Below the pieces are notes generated by a model, which saw only the letters and a list, made by a program, of their open reading frames with translations, was not told the origin of the DNA and did not search any database. Source: Bacteroides sp. (lineage in GTDB: Bacteria; Bacteroidota; Bacteroidia; Bacteroidales; Muribaculaceae). From it: a stretch of DNA of 54,643 bases. Numbering within the stretch: the first letter of the stretch is position 1; each line of letters opens with the position of its first letter. The translations under genes and the position numbers were made by a program. Positions 41,307-49,600 of the stretch are shown in pieces. Location: contig JAAVDB010000028.1 of the NCBI GenBank assembly GCA_014802015.1, positions 1-54,643 of the forward strand. The letters run 5' to 3'.

Positions 41307-42637
41307 AAGTCCCAGAGTTTTAAAATATCCTGTTCGGCCCAATACAGATGTGTGTATCCGGCTATACAATTCTTATGGCGGTATACAGGTGTCGGCACGT
41401 TTTTACCTTTAGCATTAAACTGTACGGCGATCGATTGGCAATCCTTGTCATCGGTCACACGTGAGTAGTGAAATTCATGTCCGCGCAGAGTCAATCCGGG
41501 CATATCGACCTTGCGGTAGCCGAGCGTCAGACGTGCGTCGGCCATAGTCACACTCAGAGGCAACACATCGCACATCTTCGCTCCGTCAATGTCTCGGCCG
41601 AGATAGATCATTCCGCCACACTCGCCTAACAGCCGTCCGCCCGCTTCGACATAATCGCGTATGGAAGCGCGCATGCTGCCGTTTGCCTCAAGTTGCCGGG
41701 CATACAGCTCCGGGTATCCACCAGGCAAATATATAATGTCTGCCATAGGAAGAGTTCGGTCAGAAAGCGGCGAAAACCACTTCACAGTCACATCATAACG
41801 CCGGTGTGACCGTAACGCATCAATATTGGCCGGATATATAAAATTGAATGCTTCATCACGCGCCACAGCTATGGTAAGCGACATGCGTGATGCTGAAAGA
41901 TCATAGTCATCCGAACAGTCCGCAGATTTGTCCGCACGAAGATAACGTGTAGCCTCAAGCAGTCGATCTATATCAACATTTTCACTTACGGCGTCTGCCG
42001 ACGCATTGATGAATGCATCCATTTCCTCCATAGCTGTAAGTGATAGCCCGAGGTGACGTGACGGAGTCTGAAGCCCCGTGTTGCGTCTGAAATATCCGAA
42101 ACATTCTGCTCCGGCATCAAGGCATGCATCGCGCAGGAATGCAAAATGTGTCTCCGATGCCACGCGATTGAATACCACACCGGCTATCTTGATATCCGGC
42201 CGGAAATTCCTGAAACCATATATGGTAGCTGCGACGGAATAAGCTGAGGATGTCGAGTCAACAAGAAGCACAACGGGCAGACCGAGCAGAGATGCGATTT
42301 CGGCACAGCTGCCCTTCATCCTGTCGTAACCGTCAAACATACCCATAGCACCCTCGACAATTCCTGCATCCTGTCCGCAAATATGACGTTCAAACTGACT
42401 CACAACATGGGCATGCGACGACATGAACGTATCCAGATTGATACTGTCATTACCCGATGCCACTCGGTGAAACTGAGTGTCTATATAGTCAGGTCCGCAT
42501 TTGTAAGGCTGCACACTCATACCTCTGCGTGACAGCGCACGCATCAGACCAAGCGACAGAGTCGTCTTACCACTACCCGATCTGGGCGCGGCAATCACAA
42601 AAGCCGAAGGCTGTATGGAACTCCTTGTGTCGTTCAT
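41303..42637 (-). CDS. cbiA: Cobyrinate a,c-diamide synthase
   Basis: A 444-residue glutamine amidotransferase amidating carboxylates a and c of cobyrinate. The P-loop VIAAPRSGSGKTTLSLGLMR is N-terminal, followed by YKCGPDYIDTQFH, GIVEGAMGMFDGYD and the GATase part YLPGGYPELYARQLEANGSM, with the nucleophile Cys in LLGECGGMIYLGRD and the His of HEFHYS. It starts the minus-strand arm cbiA-pduO-cbiP-cobD. A TAATTTTG -7 box lies about 26 bp upstream. No cobalamin riboswitch motif was recognised in the leader. Confidence 0.94.
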   Translation of the reverse strand: MNDTRSSIQPSAFVIAAPRSGSGKTTLSLGLMRALSRRGMSVQPYKCGPDYIDTQFHRVASGNDSINLDTFMSSHAHVVSQFERHICGQDAGIVEGAMGMFDGYDRMKGSCAEIASLLGLPVVLLVDSTSSAYSVAATIYGFRNFRPDIKIAGVVFNRVASETHFAFLRDACLDAGAECFGYFRRNTGLQTPSRHLGLSLTAMEEMDAFINASADAVSENVDIDRLLEATRYLRADKSADCSDDYDLSASRMSLTIAVARDEAFNFIYPANIDALRSHRRYDVTVKWFSPLSDRTLPMADIIYLPGGYPELYARQLEANGSMRASIRDYVEAGGRLLGECGGMIYLGRDIDGAKMCDVLPLSVTMADARLTLGYRKVDMPGLTLRGHEFHYSRVTDDKDCQSIAVQFNAKGKNVPTPVYRHKNCIAGYTHLYWAEQDILKLWDL

Positions 42638-42662
42638 TTGAGATTTACACGGTATCTTAATG

Positions 42663-42670
42663 CAAAATTA
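42663..42670 (-). promoter_or_regulatory. -7 element for cbiA
   Basis: The complement reads TAATTTTG, matching TAnnTTTG. The nearest TTTG upstream (42688-42685) is only 14 bp away, shorter than the usual 19-21 bp, so the -33 contact is uncertain. Confidence 0.5.
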
Positions 42671-42716
42671 ACGAATAATATTCACAAATTCCATGTCACA
42701 TACTGAAAAAGTCTCA

Positions 42717-42748
42717 TTCTAATTGTGGCAAATTCCCCACAATTAGAA
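42717..42748. repeat. 12-bp inverted repeat upstream of cbiA
   Basis: TTCTAATTGTGG at 42717-42728 pairs perfectly with CCACAATTAGAA at 42737-42748 around an 8-nt loop. It lies about 50 bp upstream of the cbiA -7 box, so it may be an operator or a second structure after glnN. Confidence 0.75.
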
Positions 42749-42786
42749 ATCACTCGCGGCTCAACAGTTTTAAACAAGCCTAAATT

Positions 42787-42849
42787 ACCATACAGTAGAA
42801 CAGTCCCGATGAATCACATTGACTCATCGGGACTGTTCTACTGTATGGT
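42787..42849 (-). terminator. Perfect 26-bp inverted repeat after glnN
   Basis: The arms 42787-42812 and 42824-42849 are exact reverse complements over 26 bp, starting ACCATACAGTAG, around an 11-nt loop. It begins 12 bp beyond the glnN stop. The sequence after it on the minus strand (TAATTTAGG) lacks a real T-tract, so it may act as a 3'-end stabiliser or factor-assisted terminator rather than a classical one. Confidence 0.8.
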
Positions 42850-42861
42850 TATATCTGAAAT

Positions 42862-45051
42862 TTATCGGATAAAGAGCAGTTCGCGATACTTGGGCAGAGG
42901 CCACATTTCATTGTCAACGAGCAGTTCAAGCTTGTCGATATGATAGCGGATGGTTTCGAGGCATGGAGCTACGTTGAGCGAATATGCGATAGCCTTGTCA
43001 CGTTCATTCTCAATCTTGTTGGCGTCCTTACGTGCGTTAACCATTTTCGCCACCTCTTCTTTAATTATCGAGCAGTGACCCATGATCTTTTCGACTGTCA
43101 GTGCATCCTGCGATGATAGTACAATCCCCTTATCACCGGGGAACAGCTGACGGATCTTGACCATATTATCAAGAAGAATCGACAGATAGCGTGTGGCGAC
43201 AGGTATAATGTGGTTGATGGCAAGGTCGCCGAGCACACGGGCCTCGATCTGAATCTTCTTGGTATACATTTCCCACTTAACCTCGTTGCGGGCCTCAAGC
43301 TCAACGTGATTCATTACGCCCGTCTTACGGAACATTTCGACTGACGAAGGTTTGAGATAGGCATCAAAGATGAGTGCGGGATTGGTCTCGCAGTCAAGGC
43401 CGCGGCGTGCAGCCTCCTCCTTCCACTCGTCAGAATATCCGTTGCCGTCAAAGTGTATCGGCTCGGAATACAGAAGCAGAGCCTTGATCTCAGCGAGCAA
43501 TGCATGCTGCAGCTCCTCACCTGCCTCCAGGCGTGAATCAACCTTCTGCTTGAAGTCAGCAAGCTGTTCGGCAACAGCCGCATTGAGCGCGATCATTGCA
43601 GACGCACAGTTGGCGCTTGAACCTACGGCTCGGAACTCAAAGCGGTTACCTGTGAAGGCAAACGGTGACGTACGGTTACGGTCGGTGTTGTCAATCATCA
43701 GCTCGGGGATCTGTGTCACACCGAGATTGATCTCCTCCTTACCGGCAAGCTCGATGAGTTCGTCCTTATCCGAGTTCTTGATCTTATTGAGAACTTCAGC
43801 AAGCTGAGAACCTGTAAAGATCGAAATAATGGCAGGGGGCGCCTCGTTTGCACCAAGGCGGTGACAGTTGGTAGCAGACATGATAGATGCCTTGAGCAGA
43901 CCGTTATGACGATGCACGGCTGCCATCACATTTGCCACGAACGTTATGAACTGAAGATTGTCTTTGGGAGTCTTTCCGGGAGCGAACAGCAATGTTCCCG
44001 TATCTGTTCCGAGACTCCAGTTGTTATGTTTACCAGATCCGTTAATGCCGGCAAACGGTTTCTCATGGAGCAGCACGCGGAAGTTATGACGGCGTGCCAC
44101 CTCATTCATAACCGACATGAGGAGCATGTTATGGTCATTGGCAAGGTTCGTCTCCTCAAAGATAGGTGCCAACTCAAACTGATTAGGTGCCACTTCGTTA
44201 TGGCGGGTCTTGCACGGTATTCCGAGCTTATGAGCCTCGATCTCAAGATCGAGCATAAATGCCTCCACACGTTTGGGAATAGCTCCGAAATAGTGGTCTT
44301 CGAGCTGCTGGTTCTTTGCAGACTCATGTCCCATAAGTGTGCGGCCCGTGAGCACGAGGTCAGGACGTGCCGCATAGAGAGCCTCATCAACGAGGAAATA
44401 CTCCTGCTCCCATCCGAGATTGGAGATGACATGCTTTACATTCGGATCAAAGTAGCGTGCTACACCTGTACCAGCCTTGTCCACGGCCGATAGCGCACGC
44501 AGCAGAGGGGTCTTATAATCAAGTGACTCACCCGTATACGAGATGAAGATAGTCGGGATACACAGAGTGTTGTCAATGATGAATGCCGGTGAAGATATAT
44601 CCCATGCCGAATAACCGCGGGCCTCGAATGTGTTGCGGATACCACCGTTAGGGAAGCTCGATGCATCAGGCTCCTGCTGAACGAGCAGTTTACCCGAAAA
44701 TTCCTCGACCATTCCGCCCTTGCCGTCATGCTCGACAAATCCGTCATGCTTCTCGGCCGTTGTCTCGGTCAGAGGCTGAAACCAGTGTGTGTAGTGGCGG
44801 GCGCCGTTATCGATGGCCCACTGCTTCATACCTTTGGCCACACTGTCGGCTACCTTACGTGACAGCGGCTCCTTGTTGTCAATAGCATTGACGAGCGCAT
44901 TGTAGGTGTCCAGAGGCAGGTATTCATACATTTTTGCACGATTGAAAACCTTGCTGGCATAGTAAACCTGCGGACGTTCCTTAGGGATTTCCACTGCTAC
45001 CGGTTTGCGGTTGGATGCTTCCTCTACGACTTTAAATCTTAAACTTGACAT
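42862..45051 (-). CDS. glnN: Glutamine synthetase, type III
   Basis: A 729-residue GSIII, the large form typical of Bacteroidetes, making glutamine from glutamate, ammonia and ATP as a dodecamer. Clear signatures are ARHYTHWFQPLTETTAEKHD, GGIRNTFEARGYSAWD, NLGWEQEYFLVD (metal-site Glu), KTRHNEVAPNQFELAP, NINGSGKHNNWS-type loop (here GINGSGKHNNWSLGTD) and RNRTSPFAFTGNRFEFRAVG. Length is normal. It lies 60 bp downstream of dapL in the same direction; glutamate synthase is 5 kb away, so ammonia assimilation genes are loosely clustered. Confidence 0.97.
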   Translation of the reverse strand: MSSLRFKVVEEASNRKPVAVEIPKERPQVYYASKVFNRAKMYEYLPLDTYNALVNAIDNKEPLSRKVADSVAKGMKQWAIDNGARHYTHWFQPLTETTAEKHDGFVEHDGKGGMVEEFSGKLLVQQEPDASSFPNGGIRNTFEARGYSAWDISSPAFIIDNTLCIPTIFISYTGESLDYKTPLLRALSAVDKAGTGVARYFDPNVKHVISNLGWEQEYFLVDEALYAARPDLVLTGRTLMGHESAKNQQLEDHYFGAIPKRVEAFMLDLEIEAHKLGIPCKTRHNEVAPNQFELAPIFEETNLANDHNMLLMSVMNEVARRHNFRVLLHEKPFAGINGSGKHNNWSLGTDTGTLLFAPGKTPKDNLQFITFVANVMAAVHRHNGLLKASIMSATNCHRLGANEAPPAIISIFTGSQLAEVLNKIKNSDKDELIELAGKEEINLGVTQIPELMIDNTDRNRTSPFAFTGNRFEFRAVGSSANCASAMIALNAAVAEQLADFKQKVDSRLEAGEELQHALLAEIKALLLYSEPIHFDGNGYSDEWKEEAARRGLDCETNPALIFDAYLKPSSVEMFRKTGVMNHVELEARNEVKWEMYTKKIQIEARVLGDLAINHIIPVATRYLSILLDNMVKIRQLFPGDKGIVLSSQDALTVEKIMGHCSIIKEEVAKMVNARKDANKIENERDKAIAYSLNVAPCLETIRYHIDKLELLVDNEMWPLPKYRELLFIR

Positions 45052-45111
45052 GGAAACGTATATTTTGGGATGATTGAAATCTAAGTTTTATATCTATAGT
45101 TACTTATATCG

Positions 45112-46335
45112 TTAGTCAGCCATTCTTGACATAGCCTTGACTGTATTCTCGCGGGTATTGAATGCCGTGAGTCGGAAATATCCCTCTCCTGACGGACCGA
45201 AACCGCTGCCGGGAGTGCCGACTATATGATATTTATTGAGCAGGAAGTCAAAAAACTCCCATGATGTCATGCCATCGGGTGTCTTTATCCACACGTACGG
45301 CGAATTGACACCGCCCACGCATTCATATCCTGCATCAGTGAGACCCTTACGCATCACGGCCGCATTTTCGAGATAATAATCTATTGTCTCGCGCACCTGA
45401 CGCTGTCCCTCTTCGGTGTATAATGCCTCTGCTCCGCGCTGAGTCAGATAGCTTGCTCCGTTAAATTTAGTGGTCTGGCGACGACGCCACAGCGGATTGA
45501 GTGCCACATCGTTGCCATCTGAATCCTTACCCTTTAATTCGCGGGGTACCACAGTATATCCCAGACGTATACCGGTAAATCCGGCCGTTTTGGAGAAACT
45601 TCTGAACTCGATTGCCACTTCACGTGCCCCCTCGATTTCATATATCGAGTGCGGCACATTCTCCTCGCGTATGAATGCCTCGTAAGCCGCGTCAAACAGC
45701 AAGAGCGCTCCATGTTTACGGCAATAATCCACCCACTTTTTCAGCTCTTCGCGTGTCAGTGTCGTTCCGGTAGGATTGTTGGGATAACACAGATATATCA
45801 CATCCGGCTTACCCGCGGGTAAGGAGGGTATGAAGTTATTCTCAGCCGTGCATGGCTGATACTCTATATTGCTCCATCGGCCATCCTTTCTGAGCATTCC
45901 GGCACGTCCTGCCATTACGTTTGTGTCCACATATACAGGATAAACCGGGTCGGTCACGGCCACACGGTTGGCTGTCGAGAGAATATCGCCGATATTACCC
46001 GTATCACTCTTGGCGCCATCGCTTACAAACACTTCATCCTCGCTGACATCAATGCCGCGACGACGATAGTCATACTCGACTATCTTGCTGACCAGAAAGT
46101 CATAACCCTGCTCAGGGCCATAGCCGTGAAATCGCTCGGCGCAACCTTCGTCATCTACGGCCTTGTGCAGAGCATCGATGACAGCCGGACATAAGGGACG
46201 TGTCACGTCACCGATACCCATACGTATTACCTCGGCCTCGGGATGAGCCTCTGTGTAAGCCTTCACTCGCCGCGCCACCTCACTGAAGAGGTATGACGAC
46301 GGCAGCATAGTGAAGTTGTCATTAACCTGAAACAT
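45112..46335 (-). CDS. dapL: LL-diaminopimelate aminotransferase
   Basis: A 407-residue PLP aminotransferase that converts tetrahydrodipicolinate and glutamate directly to LL-diaminopimelate, bypassing the acylated branches. Landmarks: [70 protein letters not shown] and the PLP lysine in [17 protein letters not shown]. It follows dapF by 25 bp, giving a two-step route to meso-diaminopimelate for peptidoglycan and lysine. Confidence 0.96.
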   Translation of the reverse strand: MFQVNDNFTMLPSSYLFSEVARRVKAYTEAHPEAEVIRMGIGDVTRPLCPAVIDALHKAVDDEGCAERFHGYGPEQGYDFLVSKIVEYDYRRRGIDVSEDEVFVSDGAKSDTGNIGDILSTANRVAVTDPVYPVYVDTNVMAGRAGMLRKDGRWSNIEYQPCTAENNFIPSLPAGKPDVIYLCYPNNPTGTTLTREELKKWVDYCRKHGALLLFDAAYEAFIREENVPHSIYEIEGAREVAIEFRSFSKTAGFTGIRLGYTVVPRELKGKDSDGNDVALNPLWRRRQTTKFNGASYLTQRGAEALYTEEGQRQVRETIDYYLENAAVMRKGLTDAGYECVGGVNSPYVWIKTPDGMTSWEFFDFLLNKYHIVGTPGSGFGPSGEGYFRLTAFNTRENTVKAMSRMAD

Positions 46336-46360
46336 ATCTTTTTTCTGTTACCTTAAAATG

Positions 46361-47263
46361 TCATCTTCTGAAATAAACTCCCTGAAAAACCTCCGTGGCC
46401 GGCCCGGTCATCAACACGTGTCCGTTGTTGGCCAGCTCGATCTCCAGATCTCCTCCACGCAGATGCAGTGTCACTTTACGACCCGTGCGCCCGGTCAGCG
46501 CAGCAGCCACAGCCGTCGCGCACGCACCGGTCCCGCATGCAAGTGTCTCGCCTGTACCGCGTTCCCACACTCTCATGCGGATATTACCGCTATCAAGCAC
46601 CTGGGCAAACTCGATATTCGCACGATCGGGCCACATCTCATGCCGTTCCATATAGGGACCGAGATTGTCAAACGGCACATCCTCGATACAGTCTACGAAA
46701 ATCACGCCATGCGGATTACCCATTGATACGGCCGTCACCTTGACGTCACCATACGGAGTGCTGACGGATTTCTCCACTACTCTATCCTCTTCCGCCACGA
46801 CCGGGATGACCGATTTATCGAGGGAAGGTTCACCCATATCCACAGTCACCGACACCACTTCATCCCCCTCAATATTAAGAGATAAAGCCTTGATACCCGA
46901 GAGGGTTTCAAGGCTTATGGGGTTATTCTGTGTCAGACCGTGGTCGTGAACATACTTGGCGATACATCTGGAGGCGTTGCCACACATACGGGCTTCTGAC
47001 CCGTCGTTGTTGAACATTCTCATCCGAAAGTCGGCGACTTCCGAGGGGCAGATCAGGACGATGCCGTCTCCACCCACACCCATGTGTCGGTCACTCATTT
47101 CCCGAGCGAGGTCGGGGAGTCGTTCAGGCATCGATTCCATACAGTCGATATATATGTAATCGTTACCTATTCCGTGCATCTTTGTAAACCGAATCTCTCC
47201 GGCGTGCACCTCGGTGACAGATGTCACCTCTTTGCTTCTGGCATTTGTTGTCATTTTGTCCAA
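46361..47263 (-). CDS. dapF: Diaminopimelate epimerase
   Basis: A 300-residue cofactor-independent epimerase turning LL- into meso-diaminopimelate with two cysteines: Cys94 in MCGNASRC and Cys243 in ACGTGACATA. Other marks are KMHGIGNDYIYID and MGVGGDGIVLI. The N-terminus is about 22 residues longer than usual before the core, and a start three codons later (47254) is also possible. A consensus promoter lies just upstream; dapL and glnN follow, so one transcript may cover all three. Confidence 0.95.
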   Translation of the reverse strand: MDKMTTNARSKEVTSVTEVHAGEIRFTKMHGIGNDYIYIDCMESMPERLPDLAREMSDRHMGVGGDGIVLICPSEVADFRMRMFNNDGSEARMCGNASRCIAKYVHDHGLTQNNPISLETLSGIKALSLNIEGDEVVSVTVDMGEPSLDKSVIPVVAEEDRVVEKSVSTPYGDVKVTAVSMGNPHGVIFVDCIEDVPFDNLGPYMERHEMWPDRANIEFAQVLDSGNIRMRVWERGTGETLACGTGACATAVAAALTGRTGRKVTLHLRGGDLEIELANNGHVLMTGPATEVFQGVYFRR

Positions 47264-47303
47264 TTTTGCCGTTACGTATCTGAGTTTTGACTCAAATACG
47301 GTG

Positions 47304-47334
47304 CAAAGTTATACATTTTGCTAAAAAGCACCAA
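47304..47334 (-). promoter_or_regulatory. dapF promoter
   Basis: On the minus strand TTG at 47334-47332 and TAACTTTG at 47311-47304 are separated by 20 bp, an exact Bacteroidetes promoter, about 40 bp before the dapF start. Confidence 0.75.
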
Positions 47335-47353
47335 CAATTTCACAATTATTTTC

Positions 47354-47401
47354 AAAAAAATATCGGGCCAGTCCGGCTTGATACCTGCCGACTGACCCGA
47401 T
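47354..47401 (-). terminator. Terminator of the DUF4293 gene
   Basis: On the minus strand ATCGGGTCAGTCGGC (47401-47387) pairs with GCCGGACTGGCCCGAT (47377-47362) with one bulge and one G-U/mismatch and is followed by ATTTTTTT. It begins 21 bp after the stop codon and just ahead of the dapF promoter. Confidence 0.9.
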
Positions 47402-47421
47402 ACATATTTCTGATTATTCTT

Positions 47422-47856
47422 TTATCTCAAGCGATTGTATGAGTTAAGGAGCTTGATGTCGTGCATGATGCCCTTGATGCCGAGTATTTCAAACAGGGCG
47501 GCAGCAGGCAGCAGGATGTCCCATACGCTGAAATGAGCGTCCATACCCTCCGTACGTGCCACTCCCAATAATGTGAAGCACACTGTGGCTGCTGTGGCGA
47601 GTGTGATCATCAGACTAACCACTAGTACCGTGCGCTGTAGCGGCATATTGCGATAGAGGAACAGGTCGACGAGGAGAAGAATGACGGTAGCACCAGTAGG
47701 AATGAGTATTCCGTATTCCGACATCGTATAGAGCGGTTCGAACACCGACGGGGTCTCGGTTAACAACTCCGCCTGTCCGTAAGGTACTACGAGAAAAATA
47801 GCCATAGCTACAATCGACAGGAAGATGTAGACTGACTGAATACGCTGAATCTGCAT
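47422..47856 (-). CDS. DUF4293 membrane protein
   Basis: A 144-residue protein with four hydrophobic helices. The opening MQIQRIQSVYIFLSIVAMAI is the family hallmark, and the end IKGIMHDIKLLNSYNRLR is typical. The family is restricted to Bacteroidetes and has no assigned function. It is monocistronic, with a TACTTTTG -7 box on the complement of 47901-47908 and a strong terminator after its stop. Confidence 0.87.
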   Translation of the reverse strand: MQIQRIQSVYIFLSIVAMAIFLVVPYGQAELLTETPSVFEPLYTMSEYGILIPTGATVILLLVDLFLYRNMPLQRTVLVVSLMITLATAATVCFTLLGVARTEGMDAHFSVWDILLPAAALFEILGIKGIMHDIKLLNSYNRLR

Positions 47857-47900
47857 AATTAAATTACTGTTTTAGTTGAATGAAGATCTGTTTGTGAGTT

Positions 47901-47908
47901 CAAAAGTA
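47901..47908 (-). promoter_or_regulatory. -7 element for the DUF4293 gene
   Basis: The complement reads TACTTTTG, matching TAnnTTTG, about 45 bp before the start codon; no clear -33 box. Confidence 0.45.
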
Positions 47909-47957
47909 CAAAATTCTTGCTAAACCACCCTACTCTGACAGTCATTTTTCCAAAATC

Positions 47958-49415
47958 CTATCTCCGTTTTTTCCGTTCCGCCAATCTCAGAGCGGTAGTC
48001 ATAGCCTTGTCAGCCGGCACATTCACGTCAGGCATCGCTCCGTGTATATCATTTTCATCAGCCTTATAATGCCAGAAACGTTTATATGATATGATGCTCG
48101 ACAGCTTGGATATCGGCAGTGTATACGTCAGCACGTCGCCGTAAGCCACACTCATACCTCCGGTCTCCTCACCTATCACAGTGCCCATCCCGCACACCTT
48201 GAAGAGCCACGCAAACGATGATGCAGACGAATACGTCTGGTTGGACGTAAGCAAATAGACATTTCCGTTATAATGTCCCTCCTCCTCGTTTCGTGGCTTA
48301 ATCAGATGATCGGTATCCGTCTCGATGAAAAACAGGCCAGGCACCATATTTCCACTATCACCCATCAGCTTTATGGTCTCAGGCGTAATCTTGACCAGCA
48401 TTTTATCAAACTGCGTGAACGGTTCTTTGGAAATATAGCGCAACAGCACATCCCCGACATCACTGTTGCCTCCAACGTTGTCGCGCACGTCGATAATCAG
48501 ATTGGTTATCCTCTTACGGCGCAACTCACTGAACATCGAGTCAGCAAACTGTGTCATTCTGTCGGGATTATTAAATCTATTGAACTCCATTACCGCGACA
48601 TTATTCACACTGTCAGCGACATAAGCATAATCCGGTTTACGTTTGCGTCGCTGTTTCTCAGGTATCTTCGACAGTTCTACAGCAGGTAACGTCACGACTG
48701 ACGCTGTGACAGAATCCCACGGCTCATATTCTATCTCATACCGGTCAGCCTTGAAAAGCAACTCATGCAGAGCATGGAAATCATCCGATACACTTGCCCA
48801 TTTAAAATGCTCCCGCTCACCTGATATGTATGTGAACATCGAGTCAATCATCGTATCTATATCGATGCCGTTGATTCTGAGAATATTCGCTCCGACGGGA
48901 ATTATGGAGTCAAGACTTGCCTGACAGATCAGCTCACGCCGGTTGTTGATATATCCGAGTATCGGCAGACGCTTGGTCTCTTTAGTCAGTATATCTTCTT
49001 TCGGGATTTTCAAGGCGGTATGTCCGTCCCCGATCATGGCGACAATCGGAGCCGCGTGACGATACAGCGCCGCAACAGTCAGCGAGTCAGGCAATGACGA
49101 TACTGTCCTGTTGAGCGCCCCCATCAGATCAGACTGACTGCACTCCGAGAACATTGCGGGATGAACCTCATTGATTGTGTAAATCAATGCCATCAGGTCA
49201 AAGATAGCCTGATTTCTCGACAACCGACCCGATGGAGCAATTTCGAGCAGCTCAGGATGGGGATTATCATAAAAATTCACCGCCCCGACGGCATCCACCC
49301 CATGTTCTACTATATTTTCGAATACATGGCTGTTCCTCCGATCTTCCTCCGCGGCCAGAATTGCTCCACTGAGTGCGATCGCAAACAATACCGCGAAAAA
49401 TCTACATCTACGCAT
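47958..49415 (-). CDS. Secreted S41-family (tail-specific-like) protease
   Basis: A 485-residue exported protein. Residues 1-22 are a signal peptide (ends ILAA). Residues about 65-190 form an N-terminal helical domain and a degenerate PDZ-like segment (VGANILRINGIDIDTMIDSM). Residues about 280-470 are the S41 core: NLIIDVRDNVGGNSDVGDVL, the presumptive catalytic Ser in LLTSNQTYSSASSFAWLF and GTVIGEETGGMSVAYGD, with the end HGAMPDVNVPAD. The catalytic Ser is present; the Lys partner is not certain by eye. It is common in gut Bacteroidales with unknown substrates. It lies after gltBD in the same direction, separated by two large hairpins. Confidence 0.85.
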   Translation of the reverse strand: MRRCRFFAVLFAIALSGAILAAEEDRRNSHVFENIVEHGVDAVGAVNFYDNPHPELLEIAPSGRLSRNQAIFDLMALIYTINEVHPAMFSECSQSDLMGALNRTVSSLPDSLTVAALYRHAAPIVAMIGDGHTALKIPKEDILTKETKRLPILGYINNRRELICQASLDSIIPVGANILRINGIDIDTMIDSMFTYISGEREHFKWASVSDDFHALHELLFKADRYEIEYEPWDSVTASVVTLPAVELSKIPEKQRRKRKPDYAYVADSVNNVAVMEFNRFNNPDRMTQFADSMFSELRRKRITNLIIDVRDNVGGNSDVGDVLLRYISKEPFTQFDKMLVKITPETIKLMGDSGNMVPGLFFIETDTDHLIKPRNEEEGHYNGNVYLLTSNQTYSSASSFAWLFKVCGMGTVIGEETGGMSVAYGDVLTYTLPISKLSSIISYKRFWHYKADENDIHGAMPDVNVPADKAMTTALRLAERKKRR

Positions 49416-49491
49416 CTTTTATCATATTTTTTCGATGCGTAAAGGTACAAACAAATCCCGACTCAGCGTCTGGTTCATTCAATTTTAAGAC

Positions 49492-49553
49492 CCCGTACCC
49501 CAATATTTGATAAGGCTGGGGCGGCCCAGCGTTAACAAATATTGGGGTACGGG
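49492..49553. repeat. Compound inverted repeat, 18-bp arms with inner stem
   Basis: Arms CCCGTACCCCAATATTTG (49492-49509) and CAAATATTGGGGTACGGG (49536-49553) are perfect complements. Between them GCTGGG and CCCAGC (49515-49530) form a second 6-bp stem with a GCGG loop. The whole element could fold into one 62-nt RNA or a DNA cruciform. Confidence 0.85.
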
Positions 49554-49560
49554 ATCTAAG

Positions 49561-49593
49561 TTCAGTCCGTGCGCAAAAAGCACACGGACTGAA
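49561..49593 (-). terminator. Hairpin after gltD
   Basis: TTCAGTCCGTG at 49561-49571 pairs perfectly (11 bp) with CACGGACTGAA at 49583-49593, starting 7 bp beyond the gltD stop. No T-tract follows on the minus strand; the compound repeat comes next. Confidence 0.65.
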
Positions 49594-49600
49594 TCCTGTT

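Noticed and set aside
42638-42861. Cobalamin riboswitch ahead of cbiA
   Set aside because: No B12-box-like sequence and too little room for the full aptamer; the visible structures are simple palindromes.
43861-44493. 210-codon plus-strand frame opposite glnN
   Set aside because: Antisense shadow of glutamine synthetase; no domain recognised.
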